The position numbers and the translations under genes were made by a program. Below are positions 26,810 to 35,856 of a stretch of 64,000 bases of DNA, piece after piece (position 1 is the first letter of the stretch; every line of letters begins with the position of its first letter). The notes beneath the pieces were generated by a model. That model searched no databases. It had not been told where the DNA came from and was given only the letters and a program-made list of their open reading frames with translations. Origin of the DNA: Arsenophonus sp. aPb. GTDB lineage: Bacteria > Pseudomonadota > Gammaproteobacteria > Enterobacterales > Enterobacteriaceae. The DNA is taken from NCBI RefSeq assembly GCF_029873475.1, contig NZ_CP123501.1, positions 1 to 64,000 of the forward strand, read 5' to 3'.

Positions 26810-27272
26810 ACTTTCTCCTTAGAAAAAATATCTAAATACCATGGTATAGATAGAAATGAATATCTGATGAGTTATAATATTTGTTAAAATCACATTAGTA
26901 ATATTGAGATTAAAGTGGTCAAAAGCGAGCTAAAAATTTAGAGTCAGTATAATTAGATGAAAGCACCAAGTCACGCTTCTAATTCTTAAAAGCAATCTAT
27001 GTATTCTCTTTAAAGAGATATTATTTTAACTTATTGATATTTTTTATATGATAGGTTCTAAAATTTATTAGAAAATAAAAATTTTTATTTTAATCACAAT
27101 TATAGTTTATAAAAAATATTTTAAAAATATGATATAAATACGTTTAAATAACAACTAACATAAATAAACATACTTATATTTTAAATGAATAAATTAAATA
27201 ATAATTTTAAATTTATCAATTTTTACTAGTCTAAATGTTACAATATTGGAGGTTTTTTCAGGAAGATGAAAA
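26810..27272. other. AT-rich intergenic region
   Basis: No gene is seen. It is the upstream side of the VOC gene. Confidence 0.35.
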
Positions 27273-27485
27273 ATGAAAATAATACAACTTACTGATTTAC
27301 ACCTTTTGGCTGATAAAAAAAACTACTAAATATTATAACTTACTATTTCGTTGAAAAAATTATTGCTCATATTCATACCCACAAGAAAGATTAAGATGCA
27401 CTCATGTCATAGGAATATCTCTTAAGATGAAGCGATAGTATCATAAGAATTAGTTAAAATTTTTAAAACAGCATACGTTTTAGAA
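27273..27485 (+). pseudogene. cpdA: Degraded cpdA-like (cyclic nucleotide phosphodiesterase) gene
   Basis: Starts MKIIQLTDLHLLADKK, the N-terminal metallophosphoesterase signature of CpdA. It then breaks into other frames that still show IIAHIHTHKKD and ISQDEAIVS...ELVKIFKTAYV. Several stops and indels leave no function. In free-living relatives this is a chromosomal gene, so the piece may be a captured remnant. Confidence 0.55.
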
Positions 27486-27862
27486 TAACAGAAAAAATTT
27501 CCTTATTAAATAATATAAATATTTGTTAGAGTTTAAGTGGTAATTTATAAAAATTAATAATTAATTTTTATAAAAATATTATTTTAATTAAAGCACTAAC
27601 ACTATTAATATCATTATCAATACTCACATTATAAAATAGTTATTTAATGGATAAAGTATAATAAGTTAATATAAATTAAACTTAATAGTTAATAAATTAA
27701 AAAATAATCAAAATATATATAATTATTATTATCTAAAAAAATGAACTAATGATACTCCTAACTTTTTTATACATTAAAAAATAATTAAATTAAAAACGAA
27801 AATAGAAATTTTTCTATTTTTAAAATAAATAATTTTTTGATTTAAATTTATGAGGTAATAAT
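27486..27862. other. AT-rich upstream region of gene 27863
   Basis: Nothing recognisable beyond the ribosome site GAGG nine bases before the ATG at 27863. Confidence 0.35.
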
Positions 27863-28258
27863 ATGAACGACAACAAACAGTACGGTGAAAAATTCTCTAT
27901 TTACTTTAAATTTATTGACGGTATTTTTAAAAAGAATGATGTATTCGAAGCAAATGTAACTGATTCTACTGGTAAGTTAACGAAATTTAAATCAATTTTT
28001 ACAGATAAACCTGAATATAAAAAATTAGAAATTCCTGATTCAGCTGGAACTATAATATTAGATCTCGTTATACTAAGAACAGATAACGCAGAACAGATAG
28101 CAAAAGGAAAAGTTACTATTAAATACGATGATATTTTGGAAGAGCTTACAGTTACCCCTCTAAAACTTAATGAAGAGAAAAGAGGTGTTTTGATATCTCT
28201 AAAAAAAGATGAAAAAGCAAATACCTATTTTACTTTTGAGATCAATCGTAGTAATTAA
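27863..28258 (+). CDS. Small protein, member C of the three-paralog family
   Basis: 131 residues. It shares IYFKF, SAGTIILDLVI, KVTIKYDDIL and the closing TFEIN with members A (2323) and B (3952), and is closest to B. It has no Cys, no signal peptide and no membrane segment; charged loops sit between short beta-like runs. A single-gene unit. Function unknown. Confidence 0.78.
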   Translation: MNDNKQYGEKFSIYFKFIDGIFKKNDVFEANVTDSTGKLTKFKSIFTDKPEYKKLEIPDSAGTIILDLVILRTDNAEQIAKGKVTIKYDDILEELTVTPLKLNEEKRGVLISLKKDEKANTYFTFEINRSN

Positions 28259-28702
28259 GGTTCTTTTACAGGGTAGCCGCGTTAAGACAAGTTAGACAGT
28301 AATAAGTAAAAAAATAATTATTTAAGCAATTAAAAAATAAAGTAAGTTTTTACCTTATATCAGTAAGACACCATAGATCCCTTTTTAAAAACAAAAGTAA
28401 CATACAAAATTCATGTCGTTATCTATGTCTGCCCGTTTTATTGAGCAGAAGATAGCGACTTCAAAAGTGGGCATCTTCGTCGCGGACGAGTAGGCGAAGC
28501 CGTACCTGCAACAAAATCAAGCGGTGGGTAACAACGCTCTGGAGTGATTGGCTCGATGCTAATCAGTACAGACAGGCGTTTATTTCATGCGAATAGGAAT
28601 TGATTATTGAAAATAACTTTTTGATGAACAAGGAATACGCTATTTCTTCTAAGAAACAGTTCTGTGGCATGTTAGACTTAATTTCTCGCGTTCGATCATA
28701 CT
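28259..28702. other. Intergenic stretch with possible old coding debris
   Basis: 28460-28590 has less AT and GVFVADE-like and LARC-like fragments with stops. I cannot assign it to a family. Confidence 0.3.
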
Positions 28703-28939
28703 TTAATCTTTAAACAGGTTTCTTAATTCAGACTCTGACAATCCAGTAAATTTCATCACTGACAGCCTGTTCATACCACTTTCGAGCATCTGCTTTGCTA
28801 TCTCAAGTTGTGCTTCAAGCTTGCCTTTTTGCATCCCTTCTTGAATGCCTTCAAGTTTACCTTCAAGTTTACCTTTTTGAATTCCTTTAAGAATACCTTT
28901 TTGTTCGCCTTCTCGACGTAACTGTTCTGCAATAGTCAT
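28703..28939 (-). CDS. Predicted intragenic C-terminal Rpn product (RpnS-like)
   Basis: ATG at 28939 (MTIAEQLRREGEQKG) with GAGAGG five bases upstream, in frame with the nuclease; 78 residues. The position is the same as in the other three rpn genes despite divergence of the rest. Confidence 0.5.
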   Translation of the reverse strand: MTIAEQLRREGEQKGILKGIQKGKLEGKLEGIQEGMQKGKLEAQLEIAKQMLESGMNRLSVMKFTGLSESELRNLFKD

Positions 28940-29662
28940 TACAACCTCTCGATAATCATCCGCTTTTTCCGCAATCTGATGCAAAAACTGTTTTGCATCC
29001 GAAGTATTCCCCCGCTCAACAATATAATACATTAATCCTTTAAACAACTCTGGTTGTATTACATACTGATTCAATAAACCTGCTATCTCCTGACTAAATT
29101 CTAGCATATCACGTGCTCGGATATGTTTCATCACTAACTCCATCAGCGCAACACGTCGATGCTTTATGATTTCCTCGTCAGGAATGGCTGTAACGTCAAC
29201 CAGAGGGAATGCTTGCATATAGACAGATTTTGCCAGTTCTGGATCAGCAAAGCAATCGAGCCATTGGGTACTGTAAGGATAAGGTGAAGTTTTACCTTGA
29301 TAAAACAGTAGCGGTATCACGACCGGCAAGGTTTTATTACCTTGCTCAAGATGCTGATGCATTGCCGCCACACTATATCTTAACAACCTGAAAGCCATCA
29401 ATTTTTCTGGCCGGCTTTGATGTTCTATAAGCGTGTAAATATACCCTTTTCCCGCTGTTGTTTGCACAGAATAGAGCATATCAGAGCATTGACTACGCAG
29501 ATCGGGTTCAATAAAACTACCGGACTCCATTGCTAACGTACTAAAATCACACAATTTGCGAATATTTTCAGGCAAATGGATTTCCAGGAAATCCTTTGCA
29601 ATCGCAATATCGCCAAGGAATTTTTTAAACAAGCTATCATGATGGGAAAGTGTTTTTTTCAT
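28703..29662 (-). CDS. Rpn-family nuclease, divergent paralog
   Basis: 319 residues from MKKTLSHHDSLFKKFLGDIA; longer upstream frames lack the family pattern. Core SGSFIEPDLRSQCSDMLYS and YTLIEHQSRPEKLMAFRLLR match the Rpn nuclease active site. The C-terminus contains repeated EGxQKGKLEG units that end in LEIAKQMLESGMNRLSVMKF. It is only ~45% like the other copies by eye, and it is not flanked by the Icd/HTH pair, so it is a separate lineage. Confidence 0.87.
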   Translation of the reverse strand: MKKTLSHHDSLFKKFLGDIAIAKDFLEIHLPENIRKLCDFSTLAMESGSFIEPDLRSQCSDMLYSVQTTAGKGYIYTLIEHQSRPEKLMAFRLLRYSVAAMHQHLEQGNKTLPVVIPLLFYQGKTSPYPYSTQWLDCFADPELAKSVYMQAFPLVDVTAIPDEEIIKHRRVALMELVMKHIRARDMLEFSQEIAGLLNQYVIQPELFKGLMYYIVERGNTSDAKQFLHQIAEKADDYREVVMTIAEQLRREGEQKGILKGIQKGKLEGKLEGIQEGMQKGKLEAQLEIAKQMLESGMNRLSVMKFTGLSESELRNLFKD

Positions 29663-29765
29663 CGCCACAGTATAACCTTGAGGGATAACTCCTGCCATAA
29701 TTTTTATAGCAAAAAACAAAAATAAACACTTGCCATTACTGACCATAGTCAGTCTAATATCTAGA

Positions 29766-29796
29766 AGGTAAGGGATCCCCCATTACCCACCATAGC
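29766..29796 (-). ncRNA. Possible relic of a C4-like RNA 5' end
   Basis: Minus strand CTATGGTGGGTAATGGGGGA resembles the first stem of the C4-like RNA copies (TATGGCGGGGCGTAATGGGG at 5390-5411). The rest is absent. Confidence 0.3.
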
Positions 29797-29816
29797 CCCA
29801 ACGGGCAGGAGAAAAA

Positions 29817-30332
29817 ATGAACATACAAGAAGCATTAAATGTATTTAATCTATCAGGTGAACTAACTGAAAAAGATATCAAGACCACTTATAAAAAACTC
29901 GCATTAAAATATCATCCAGATCGTAATCCTTTAGGCACTGAATTGATGAAAGCGGTTAATACCGCCTTTGATTTTCTGATGGCTAACATTGAAAAAATTA
30001 ATCAGTTTCAAAGTACAGATAACAATGCTCGTTACAATTACGGTGAAGAACTTGAAAATGTACTAACAATACTTTCCGGTTTGCCTGGAGCGATATTTGA
30101 AGTCATCGGTAACTGGGTATGGATCAGCGGCGAAACCCTAGAACATAAAGAAAAATTAAAAGAAATTGGCTGCAAGTGGGCAGCAAAAAAGAAACAATGG
30201 TTCTATCGTCCAGAAGAACATAAAAGTCGTTTTAACCGTAAAGAACATACAATGGACGAGATCCGCGAAATGTATGGAACAGATGGCCGCCGAAAAGCAA
30301 AAGGCTGGTATCGCGTAGAAGCCAAGGCATAA
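29817..30332 (+). CDS. J-domain protein (DnaJ-like, plasmid type)
   Basis: 171 residues. The N-terminal J domain (~residues 2-65) has the HPD motif in KYHPDRNP, which stimulates Hsp70 ATPase. The C-terminal half (NWVWISGETLEHKEKLKEIG, CKWAAKKKQWFYRPE) is the DnaJ-associated domain seen in plasmid and ICE proteins, with no zinc fingers or substrate-binding domain. GGAGAAAAA precedes ATG. It heads a small plus-strand group with 30386. Confidence 0.85.
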   Translation: MNIQEALNVFNLSGELTEKDIKTTYKKLALKYHPDRNPLGTELMKAVNTAFDFLMANIEKINQFQSTDNNARYNYGEELENVLTILSGLPGAIFEVIGNWVWISGETLEHKEKLKEIGCKWAAKKKQWFYRPEEHKSRFNRKEHTMDEIREMYGTDGRRKAKGWYRVEAKA

Positions 30333-30339
30333 CCATCAA

Positions 30340-30366
30340 AAGCGGGGCGGAAGCCCCTTAAATATC
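30340..30366 (+). terminator. Hairpin between 29817 and 30386
   Basis: GGGGC and GCCCC arms (AGCGGGGCGGAAGCCCCTTA). It may attenuate transcription into 30386. Confidence 0.5.
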
Positions 30367-30385
30367 CATACTTGGAAGAAAAAAC

Positions 30386-30940
30386 ATGAGTAATAAAACA
30401 TTTAAATCTCAATATTCATCGCTTTTTGAACGTGTATGTATTTTCTTGGGAAACGGCTGGCGCATTGATAAGCTAGAACAAAATTGCGCTCACCGTTTGA
30501 AACTAACAAGCGCTAACTATCGTCATTACGCTATCTTTGCCAGATTAGAAAACAACAGAATAATACTCACTGGTAGTATTGACTACTATTACTATAGATA
30601 TGCAAAATCGTCACAATGTACTGTATCACCCATGCGTAGTGCTACAGCTATTGCAAAAGATATTAATCGAAAAATATTAATAACGGCCATCAATGAAATA
30701 AAAAAAGCTAATGATTATCATCAAGAAAAACAACAGGATGATGAACATCGGCAAATTGTAAAAGGCATGCTAAGGCGTTTGGTAAAGCTGACGCCATGTT
30801 GGAACACGATGACTGGTTTTAACACATCGAATGGTATAGATGGAACTATAAGAGAAAGCTACAAGGGATATGGGGTTCAATTTAATGGTCTGACAACCGA
30901 ACAACTCATCAAGTTAATTGGGTTTGTCTCTGTGCTATAA
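30386..30940 (+). CDS. Hypothetical protein (184 aa)
   Basis: Basic, Tyr-rich N-terminal half with RLENNRIILTGSIDYYYYRY, then a Lys-rich helical region and C-terminal FNGLTTEQLIKLIGF. GGAAGAA lies before ATG. It follows the J-domain gene by ~50 bases and is probably co-expressed. No family recognised. Confidence 0.65.
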   Translation: MSNKTFKSQYSSLFERVCIFLGNGWRIDKLEQNCAHRLKLTSANYRHYAIFARLENNRIILTGSIDYYYYRYAKSSQCTVSPMRSATAIAKDINRKILITAINEIKKANDYHQEKQQDDEHRQIVKGMLRRLVKLTPCWNTMTGFNTSNGIDGTIRESYKGYGVQFNGLTTEQLIKLIGFVSVL

Positions 30941-31244
30941 ACAACCCTTATACAACTTAACCAGGCTGGCTACACTGAACAAAGCCAGTCAGGTACATCT
31001 GTTTTATTTTTAATGCCCTTAAGGGCATGGAAGGCGCAAAAAATTATTACAAGAGATTGATGAAACCAAATTGCGCCGATACGTGAACAAAGTGAACAAC
31101 AAGACTAATATAACGCACAGGACACCACGTTAGCGCCCCTGCTAGACGCCTTTGAAGTATTATGACAATTAAGTATTTCAAACTATAACCACTATCGAAG
31201 CCGGTAAATTATTATAGGCTTTGATCTTTTAATAAAGGCAATCC
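30941..31244. other. Intergenic stretch with hairpins
   Basis: CCAGGCTGGC...GCCAGTCAGG near 30960 can pair, and ATGCCCTTAAGGGCAT (31011-31026) is a perfect 16-bp palindrome. No gene is recognised. Confidence 0.4.
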
Positions 31245-31559
31245 ATGATAAATAAAAATGTATTAAACACCTTATATGAAAGAAAGGGTATTGGAAATAG
31301 AACATTTAGCGTGACATGTACAAAAGAAAACCAAGATTATTCATTATGTTGTGAAAAAAAAATAAAAATCAGATCAAAAACCAAAATATCTGATCCTAAA
31401 AAGTCTACTAGTCGTAAAACGATTTTTAGTATTAGTATAAAAATAGATGACTTGAATGAAATTGATTATGATAGATTTTTTTCTTCATTACCTAATGAAG
31501 AAAAAGAAATTTTTCATAAACTTGTAATAAAAATTGCAGAAAAAATAAACCATGACTGA
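31245..31559 (+). CDS. Hypothetical small protein upstream of an HTH gene
   Basis: 104 residues, Lys/Ile/Asp-rich. It overlaps the next gene by 8 bases, an arrangement often seen in toxin-antitoxin or regulator pairs. No catalytic motif is recognised. AAGGC lies before ATG. Confidence 0.6.
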   Translation: MINKNVLNTLYERKGIGNRTFSVTCTKENQDYSLCCEKKIKIRSKTKISDPKKSTSRKTIFSISIKIDDLNEIDYDRFFSSLPNEEKEIFHKLVIKIAEKINHD

Positions 31560-31791
31560 TATTGCACTAACTGCTGAAACTGTAAAACGATTGCGAGTAA
31601 AAACGGGATTAACCCAAAAAGAGATAGCTAAGTTATTTGGCATATCACTGAATTACTGGCAACGAAAAGAGTTAAACCCAGATAGCGCACAACACCGTAA
31701 AATCTCCAAAAGTGAATATACCTTATTACTATTACTCGCCGGAGAGCATCCTGATTTTATACTTCAAAAACGTGTTCATTTGGAAAAATGA
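31552..31791 (+). CDS. XRE-type helix-turn-helix regulator
   Basis: 79 residues. TAETVKRLRVKTGLTQKEIA followed by KLFGISLNYWQRKE is a classical Cro/CI-like HTH. It overlaps 31245-31559, consistent with coupled expression. The stop codon lies inside the first of two TGACTCA-type palindromes (31789, 31863), possible operators for this protein or for the next gene. Confidence 0.78.
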   Translation: MTDIALTAETVKRLRVKTGLTQKEIAKLFGISLNYWQRKELNPDSAQHRKISKSEYTLLLLLAGEHPDFILQKRVHLEK

Positions 31792-31879
31792 CTCAGACTG
31801 AGACAAATATTCACTCTCTATGAGTATAACTTTAACTACAAGGTTAAAATTAAACCAACAAATGACTCAAACTGAGTCA
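31789..31879. promoter_or_regulatory. Pair of 17-bp TGACTCA palindromes
   Basis: TGACTCAGACTGAGACA (31789-31805) and TGACTCAAACTGAGTCA (31863-31879, perfect arms). They are 74 bases apart, directly after an HTH gene. Confidence 0.5.
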
Positions 31880-31964
31880 AATAAAAGTAACATTATTAAT
31901 TTATGAAAGTCTGGACTTCGGTTGACAATTAGTTTTTTCTAATTGTAGCCTGAGGTCAGATATT

Positions 31965-32705
31965 ATGAATATTAAAGCTAAACGAGATATTGCGCACAAA
32001 ACAAAGATCTTAAATCATGCTCGTGAGAGCAAAAACGTTGCTAAAACTTGTCGCCATTTTGGGATAAGTAGAGAGACCTATTACACATGGAAAAGAGCTT
32101 ACGAACGAGAAGGCGAGAAAGGCTTAATCAACAATAAACCTTGCCCTGAAAATCCGACGAGAAGAGTTGCAAAACATATTGAAGGACTCGTTATTTACTT
32201 GCGTAAAACTTATCATTTTGGCCCCCAACGGATAGCTTGGTATCTTCTCCGGTTTCACAATATCAAAATATCACGCTCTGGCTGCTACTATGTCCTTCTA
32301 AGAAATAAGCTAAATCAACTCCCTCAAAATCAGCGAAGCCGCTCTAAGCCTTTATTTAAACGTTATCAATATACTGCAATAGATGATGCAACACGCATAA
32401 GGGCACTTAAAATTTATGAACGACATAATCAGGCGAATGCAATTGATTGTATTAATTATATTGTTGATAAATTTCCCTTTAGAATTAAAACTATTAGAAC
32501 TGATAATGGTCACGAATTTCAATCAAAATTCAATTGGCATGTGCATGATTTAGGTATGGAGCATGTTTATATCAAGCCAGCTACACCCAGATTAAATGGG
32601 AAAGTAGAGCGCTCTCATCTCACCGATAAGCAGGAATTTTATCGGTTAATTGATTATAAAGATGATGTCGATTTACATGAAAAATTAGCAGAATGGGGGC
32701 GATGA
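31965..32705 (+). pseudogene. IS481-family transposase, internally deleted and 3'-truncated
   Basis: The HTH and HTH_29-type N-terminus (HFGISRETYYTWKRAYEREG) is followed by the rve-type core. The segment with the first catalytic Asp (family pattern VQVDVKF between KPLFKR and YQYTAIDDATR) is missing. The second Asp (RTDNGHEF) and the Glu (LNGKVERSH) remain. The frame ends at LAEWGR without the usual FYNFxRPH tail, where GAAAAATTAGCAGAATGG is repeated in inverted form at 32723-32741. Confidence 0.8.
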
Positions 32706-32756
32706 CAGTTATAAAAGACTTCCCATTCTGCTAATTTTTCATGCAAATAGCCACCA

Positions 32757-33581
32757 TTATTGCATAATTGTTGATTCTTTATGAGGAAAAGACGGATCAG
32801 TCAGAAGAGGGCGGATTGTGCCAATCCAGTCCTCCAACGGTATTTTTTCCAGCTCCATCAATTCGTACAACGCTGTTCCAATACCTTGTGTCCTTACTTT
32901 GCTTGGGGTTACCTGATTGAAATAGAATGTATGCTGATCTTCTATTATCGCAAGACCTGAAACATCGAGCTCATAAATCTCTTGCAAAACAACTATTTGC
33001 TCGAATGTGGCATTGTTTTTGGTGAAGTCATGATTTATCAATGGAAGTATTGAGCGTATATTTTCAAATATAAAGGCTCGTAATATACATAACTGGCTGT
33101 ACGTTAATCTGCTCGCAATTGCGACAATTCTGTTAGTCTGATCTTTTGATATATTCTTATTGAAGCAAAGGTTCGCAAACAGATAGCCTAGATAGATCGC
33201 TTTCTTTTCTTCATGGGAATTTTTTGACGCCATCAAACAACCTTCGAATACTTCCTCAGCAATGCTCCTTTCCTCATCAAAGAATCCGTCATCACGTGGC
33301 TTATGACCTTCCTCAAGCAATTCATTGATGCGGTCAATAGAGATGCGTGCTGATAAGCCAACTCTAATATCTTCCCTCTGAGATAAAGCCCGGCTTGCAA
33401 CCTCAGTGATGATCTGTGAAATGATGACTCCTATCGCCCCACCTGCTGCTGCCGTCAAAGGGCCATTGGCTAAAAGTCCAACCCCTCCACCAACCGCTGC
33501 TCCCGTTATATCGGCCATTTTCTTAATACCGGTGAGCCATTTTGCTTTGCCCATCTCTACATCTCTATCCGTTAATGACAT
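32757..33581 (-). CDS. Hypothetical protein with N-terminal Gly/Ala-rich hydrophobic segment
   Basis: 274 residues. Residues ~23-60 (ITGAAVGGGVGLLANGPLTA, then AAGGAIGVIISQII) form one or two hydrophobic Gly-rich helices that could insert in membranes. The rest is a mostly helical soluble domain (SRLTYSQLCILRAFIFENIR). No enzyme motif is seen. The layout recalls abortive-infection-like proteins of plasmids and prophages, but I cannot name a family. Confidence 0.65.
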   Translation of the reverse strand: MSLTDRDVEMGKAKWLTGIKKMADITGAAVGGGVGLLANGPLTAAAGGAIGVIISQIITEVASRALSQREDIRVGLSARISIDRINELLEEGHKPRDDGFFDEERSIAEEVFEGCLMASKNSHEEKKAIYLGYLFANLCFNKNISKDQTNRIVAIASRLTYSQLCILRAFIFENIRSILPLINHDFTKNNATFEQIVVLQEIYELDVSGLAIIEDQHTFYFNQVTPSKVRTQGIGTALYELMELEKIPLEDWIGTIRPLLTDPSFPHKESTIMQ

Positions 33582-33675
33582 GTATCATCCCATCATAACG
33601 ATGGGCGAGTATACGTGCCAACAAAAATTTAGGAATTAAACTGCCAGATACAACCACCTACTACCCAATAATTAA

Positions 33676-34146
33676 GGCACTGTTGCAAAAATCGTGATAC
33701 GGTAGCCTTAATTTGTTGGTGAAAGCCTTACATTCCAAAGACTCTACTCGCCCAGAGGATGGCCAAAGTAAAATGACTTAGCCTGACCTTTACGCAGTAC
33801 CCGCATCACTTCAATCCCTTTTATTGTGGCATAAGCTACCTTTATATACGTTTCGTCAATGTGCCACGGGCAAAGAGCGAAAGGATTACGCCAGTCCCAC
33901 CGCAGCCGTTTTTCCATTTCAGGTGAATAACGCTCAACCCAGCGGTGTGGTCGACATGTACGCCGCGTTCGGCCAGCATCTCTTGCAGCTCACGATAACT
34001 AATGCCGTATTTGCAGTACCAGCGTACTGTCCATAGGATAATGTCGCGGGTAAAGTGTCGACCTTTAAAAACATTCATGTGGGGCACCATTGATTAATCA
34101 TCAGGAAAGATTATCAGCAATACACACTGATCTTTGCAACAGTGCC
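33676..34146 (-). mobile_element. IS26-like element with large internal deletion
   Basis: Both ends (GGCACTGTTGCAAAAATC and inverse) remain, but only 471 bp lie between them. Transposase codons survive at both ends (MNVFKGRHFTRDIILWTVRW at 34079 downward) with the middle deleted. The flanks AATAATTAA and AATAATTTA are similar though not an exact 8-bp duplication. Confidence 0.85.
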
Positions 34147-34152
34147 AATAAT

Positions 34153-35322
34153 TTATAGATATTTTAGCCAAATTAAATCCTTGCGGCGCGCTTTAAACTG
34201 GCTAAACAGCTTCACAAACGGATAAAAAAGTATCGCTAATATGATGGTCACTAACCAGATCATCGCAACATGATCAAAACCAAAATACTCACCTTGATTT
34301 GTTCCCCAAATAGCCATTGCGATCAAATAGAGAGATTTCAATATATAAAGATGCAAAATATAAAAAAACATCGGTACTGAACCATAGGTTACTAAGGGTT
34401 TTAACCATGGTAAATTTTGTTTTAGCTCAAGTAACCGAAGCAGTAGTAAGCCAATGCCCAGCGTCAACATAATGAATAATAAAGAGGGCGGATATTTGGT
34501 AATATTCAAAAAACTCATCACGGTATCCAGCCAAGAGCCCGCTAATATCCATGGTTTATCACCATAGATATTAATTGTTCTTAAACAAATAAAACCAACT
34601 AACAGGCCAACACCCCAGCAATTTAGTTTCTTTAATCGCTGTTGCTGATTACAACTTTCTGTAAACCATGAACCAGCCAAATAACCAAATATAATTAAAC
34701 CGATCCATGGTAGTATTGGATAAGATGTACGCGCTTTGATACTGTCAGTAATCTCAATCCATCCTCTATCATGCAGTATTGCCCAAGGAATATGCATAAA
34801 ATGATCGATTGGGAAATGCAATGTATCTAATAGATTATGACCCGCAATCAATAAAACCGTCAGCACTACCAGCAGCCATCTTGGTAACCAAAGTAAAATT
34901 GCTAAGGCAATCATCGAAAACCCAATCGCCCATATAACCTGCAGAAAAATTTTTGCCGGCGGTAATTGAAAAGTCCAAGCAAAATTGATTAACGTGAGTT
35001 CAAGGATGATAAGAAATAACCCGCGTTTAAATAAAAATTGACTAGTGGCTAACTGGGAATATGTTTTTTTACTTCCATACAAATAAGCCGATAAACCGGC
35101 CAAAAAAATAAAAACCGGCGCACAAAGATGAGCAGTAAATCGACTAAAAAAAAGTTCAGCCGGTGTTTCACCCGCTATCATTGGATCAGGGACCTGCATA
35201 TGAAGGAAAAATGTTTCTCGCACATGATCTAATAACATTAAAAGCATGATAATGCCTCTTAATGCATCGATCGATAATAATCGATTACTAACGTTGGACG
35301 GGCGAGTTATAGCGCAATTCAT
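34153..35322 (-). CDS. Integral membrane protein, DUF1624/HGSNAT-like acyltransferase family
   Basis: 389 residues with ~10 membrane segments. It begins RLLSIDALRGIIMLLMLLDH, the family signature in which the conserved His is implicated in acetyl transfer, followed by FFSRFTAHLCAPVFIFLAGL. Related proteins move acyl groups across the inner membrane; the substrate is unknown. The gene is intact and unlinked to any operon. Confidence 0.82.
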   Translation of the reverse strand: MNCAITRPSNVSNRLLSIDALRGIIMLLMLLDHVRETFFLHMQVPDPMIAGETPAELFFSRFTAHLCAPVFIFLAGLSAYLYGSKKTYSQLATSQFLFKRGLFLIILELTLINFAWTFQLPPAKIFLQVIWAIGFSMIALAILLWLPRWLLVVLTVLLIAGHNLLDTLHFPIDHFMHIPWAILHDRGWIEITDSIKARTSYPILPWIGLIIFGYLAGSWFTESCNQQQRLKKLNCWGVGLLVGFICLRTINIYGDKPWILAGSWLDTVMSFLNITKYPPSLLFIMLTLGIGLLLLRLLELKQNLPWLKPLVTYGSVPMFFYILHLYILKSLYLIAMAIWGTNQGEYFGFDHVAMIWLVTIILAILFYPFVKLFSQFKARRKDLIWLKYL

Positions 35323-35608
35323 AGTAATGAAAACTCCCTGAGTGGTCTAGTTAAAATAAAAAATGCTTCATTAGTGATAATTAGCAAAACAATTATGTTA
35401 TAATATAACATTATACTATCGGGTTAATTAATAAAAAACAATAACTATGCATCCCTGCACCAATAACAATTAATAATGCTGTCGCATCATTGTTTTTTTA
35501 TTTATAAATTTTTAGACAGGTAAAAATAACCGCACTAAAATGTCTATTAAATCGTTTTGTAATAATAAAAGACATTCTGTGTCTTTAAATCGATTAAGGA
35601 GACATTTA
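35323..35608. other. Intergenic region before the resolvase fragment
   Basis: AT-rich. It contains AAAATGTCTATTAAATCG and TGTCTTTAAATCGATTAAGG, which could be a res or inversion-type crossover site for the truncated recombinase that follows. Confidence 0.35.
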
Positions 35609-35713
35609 ATGCGGTTTTTTGGTTATGCCAGAGTTTCAACCAGTCAACAATCGCTTGATACTCAAATTAAAACCCTTAAGGAAGCCGGTGTTCTGCGCAA
35701 CAAAATTAGGTGA
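35609..35713 (+). pseudogene. Serine recombinase N-terminal fragment
   Basis: 34 codons, MRFFGYARVSTSQQSLDTQI to GVLRNKIR, with the nucleophile Ser in RVSTS. It follows AAGGAGA and is cut off abruptly. The rest of the catalytic domain and the HTH are missing. Confidence 0.8.
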
Positions 35714-35856
35714 TCTATTTTATTAAGGCAGATCAGACTGCCCATTCATCTATTTAAATTAAAGATTTTATAACATAAATACCATATTTAATATCATACC
35801 CCACCTAAGTCAATAAGTGTGCAAAGGTGTGGTCTTTCTGTTAGAAAGACTATGTA

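Noticed and set aside
33676..34146. Perfect 8-bp target duplication around the deleted IS26-like element
   Set aside because: The directly adjacent 8-mers are ATAATTAA and AATAATTT; similarity appears only after shifting the window.
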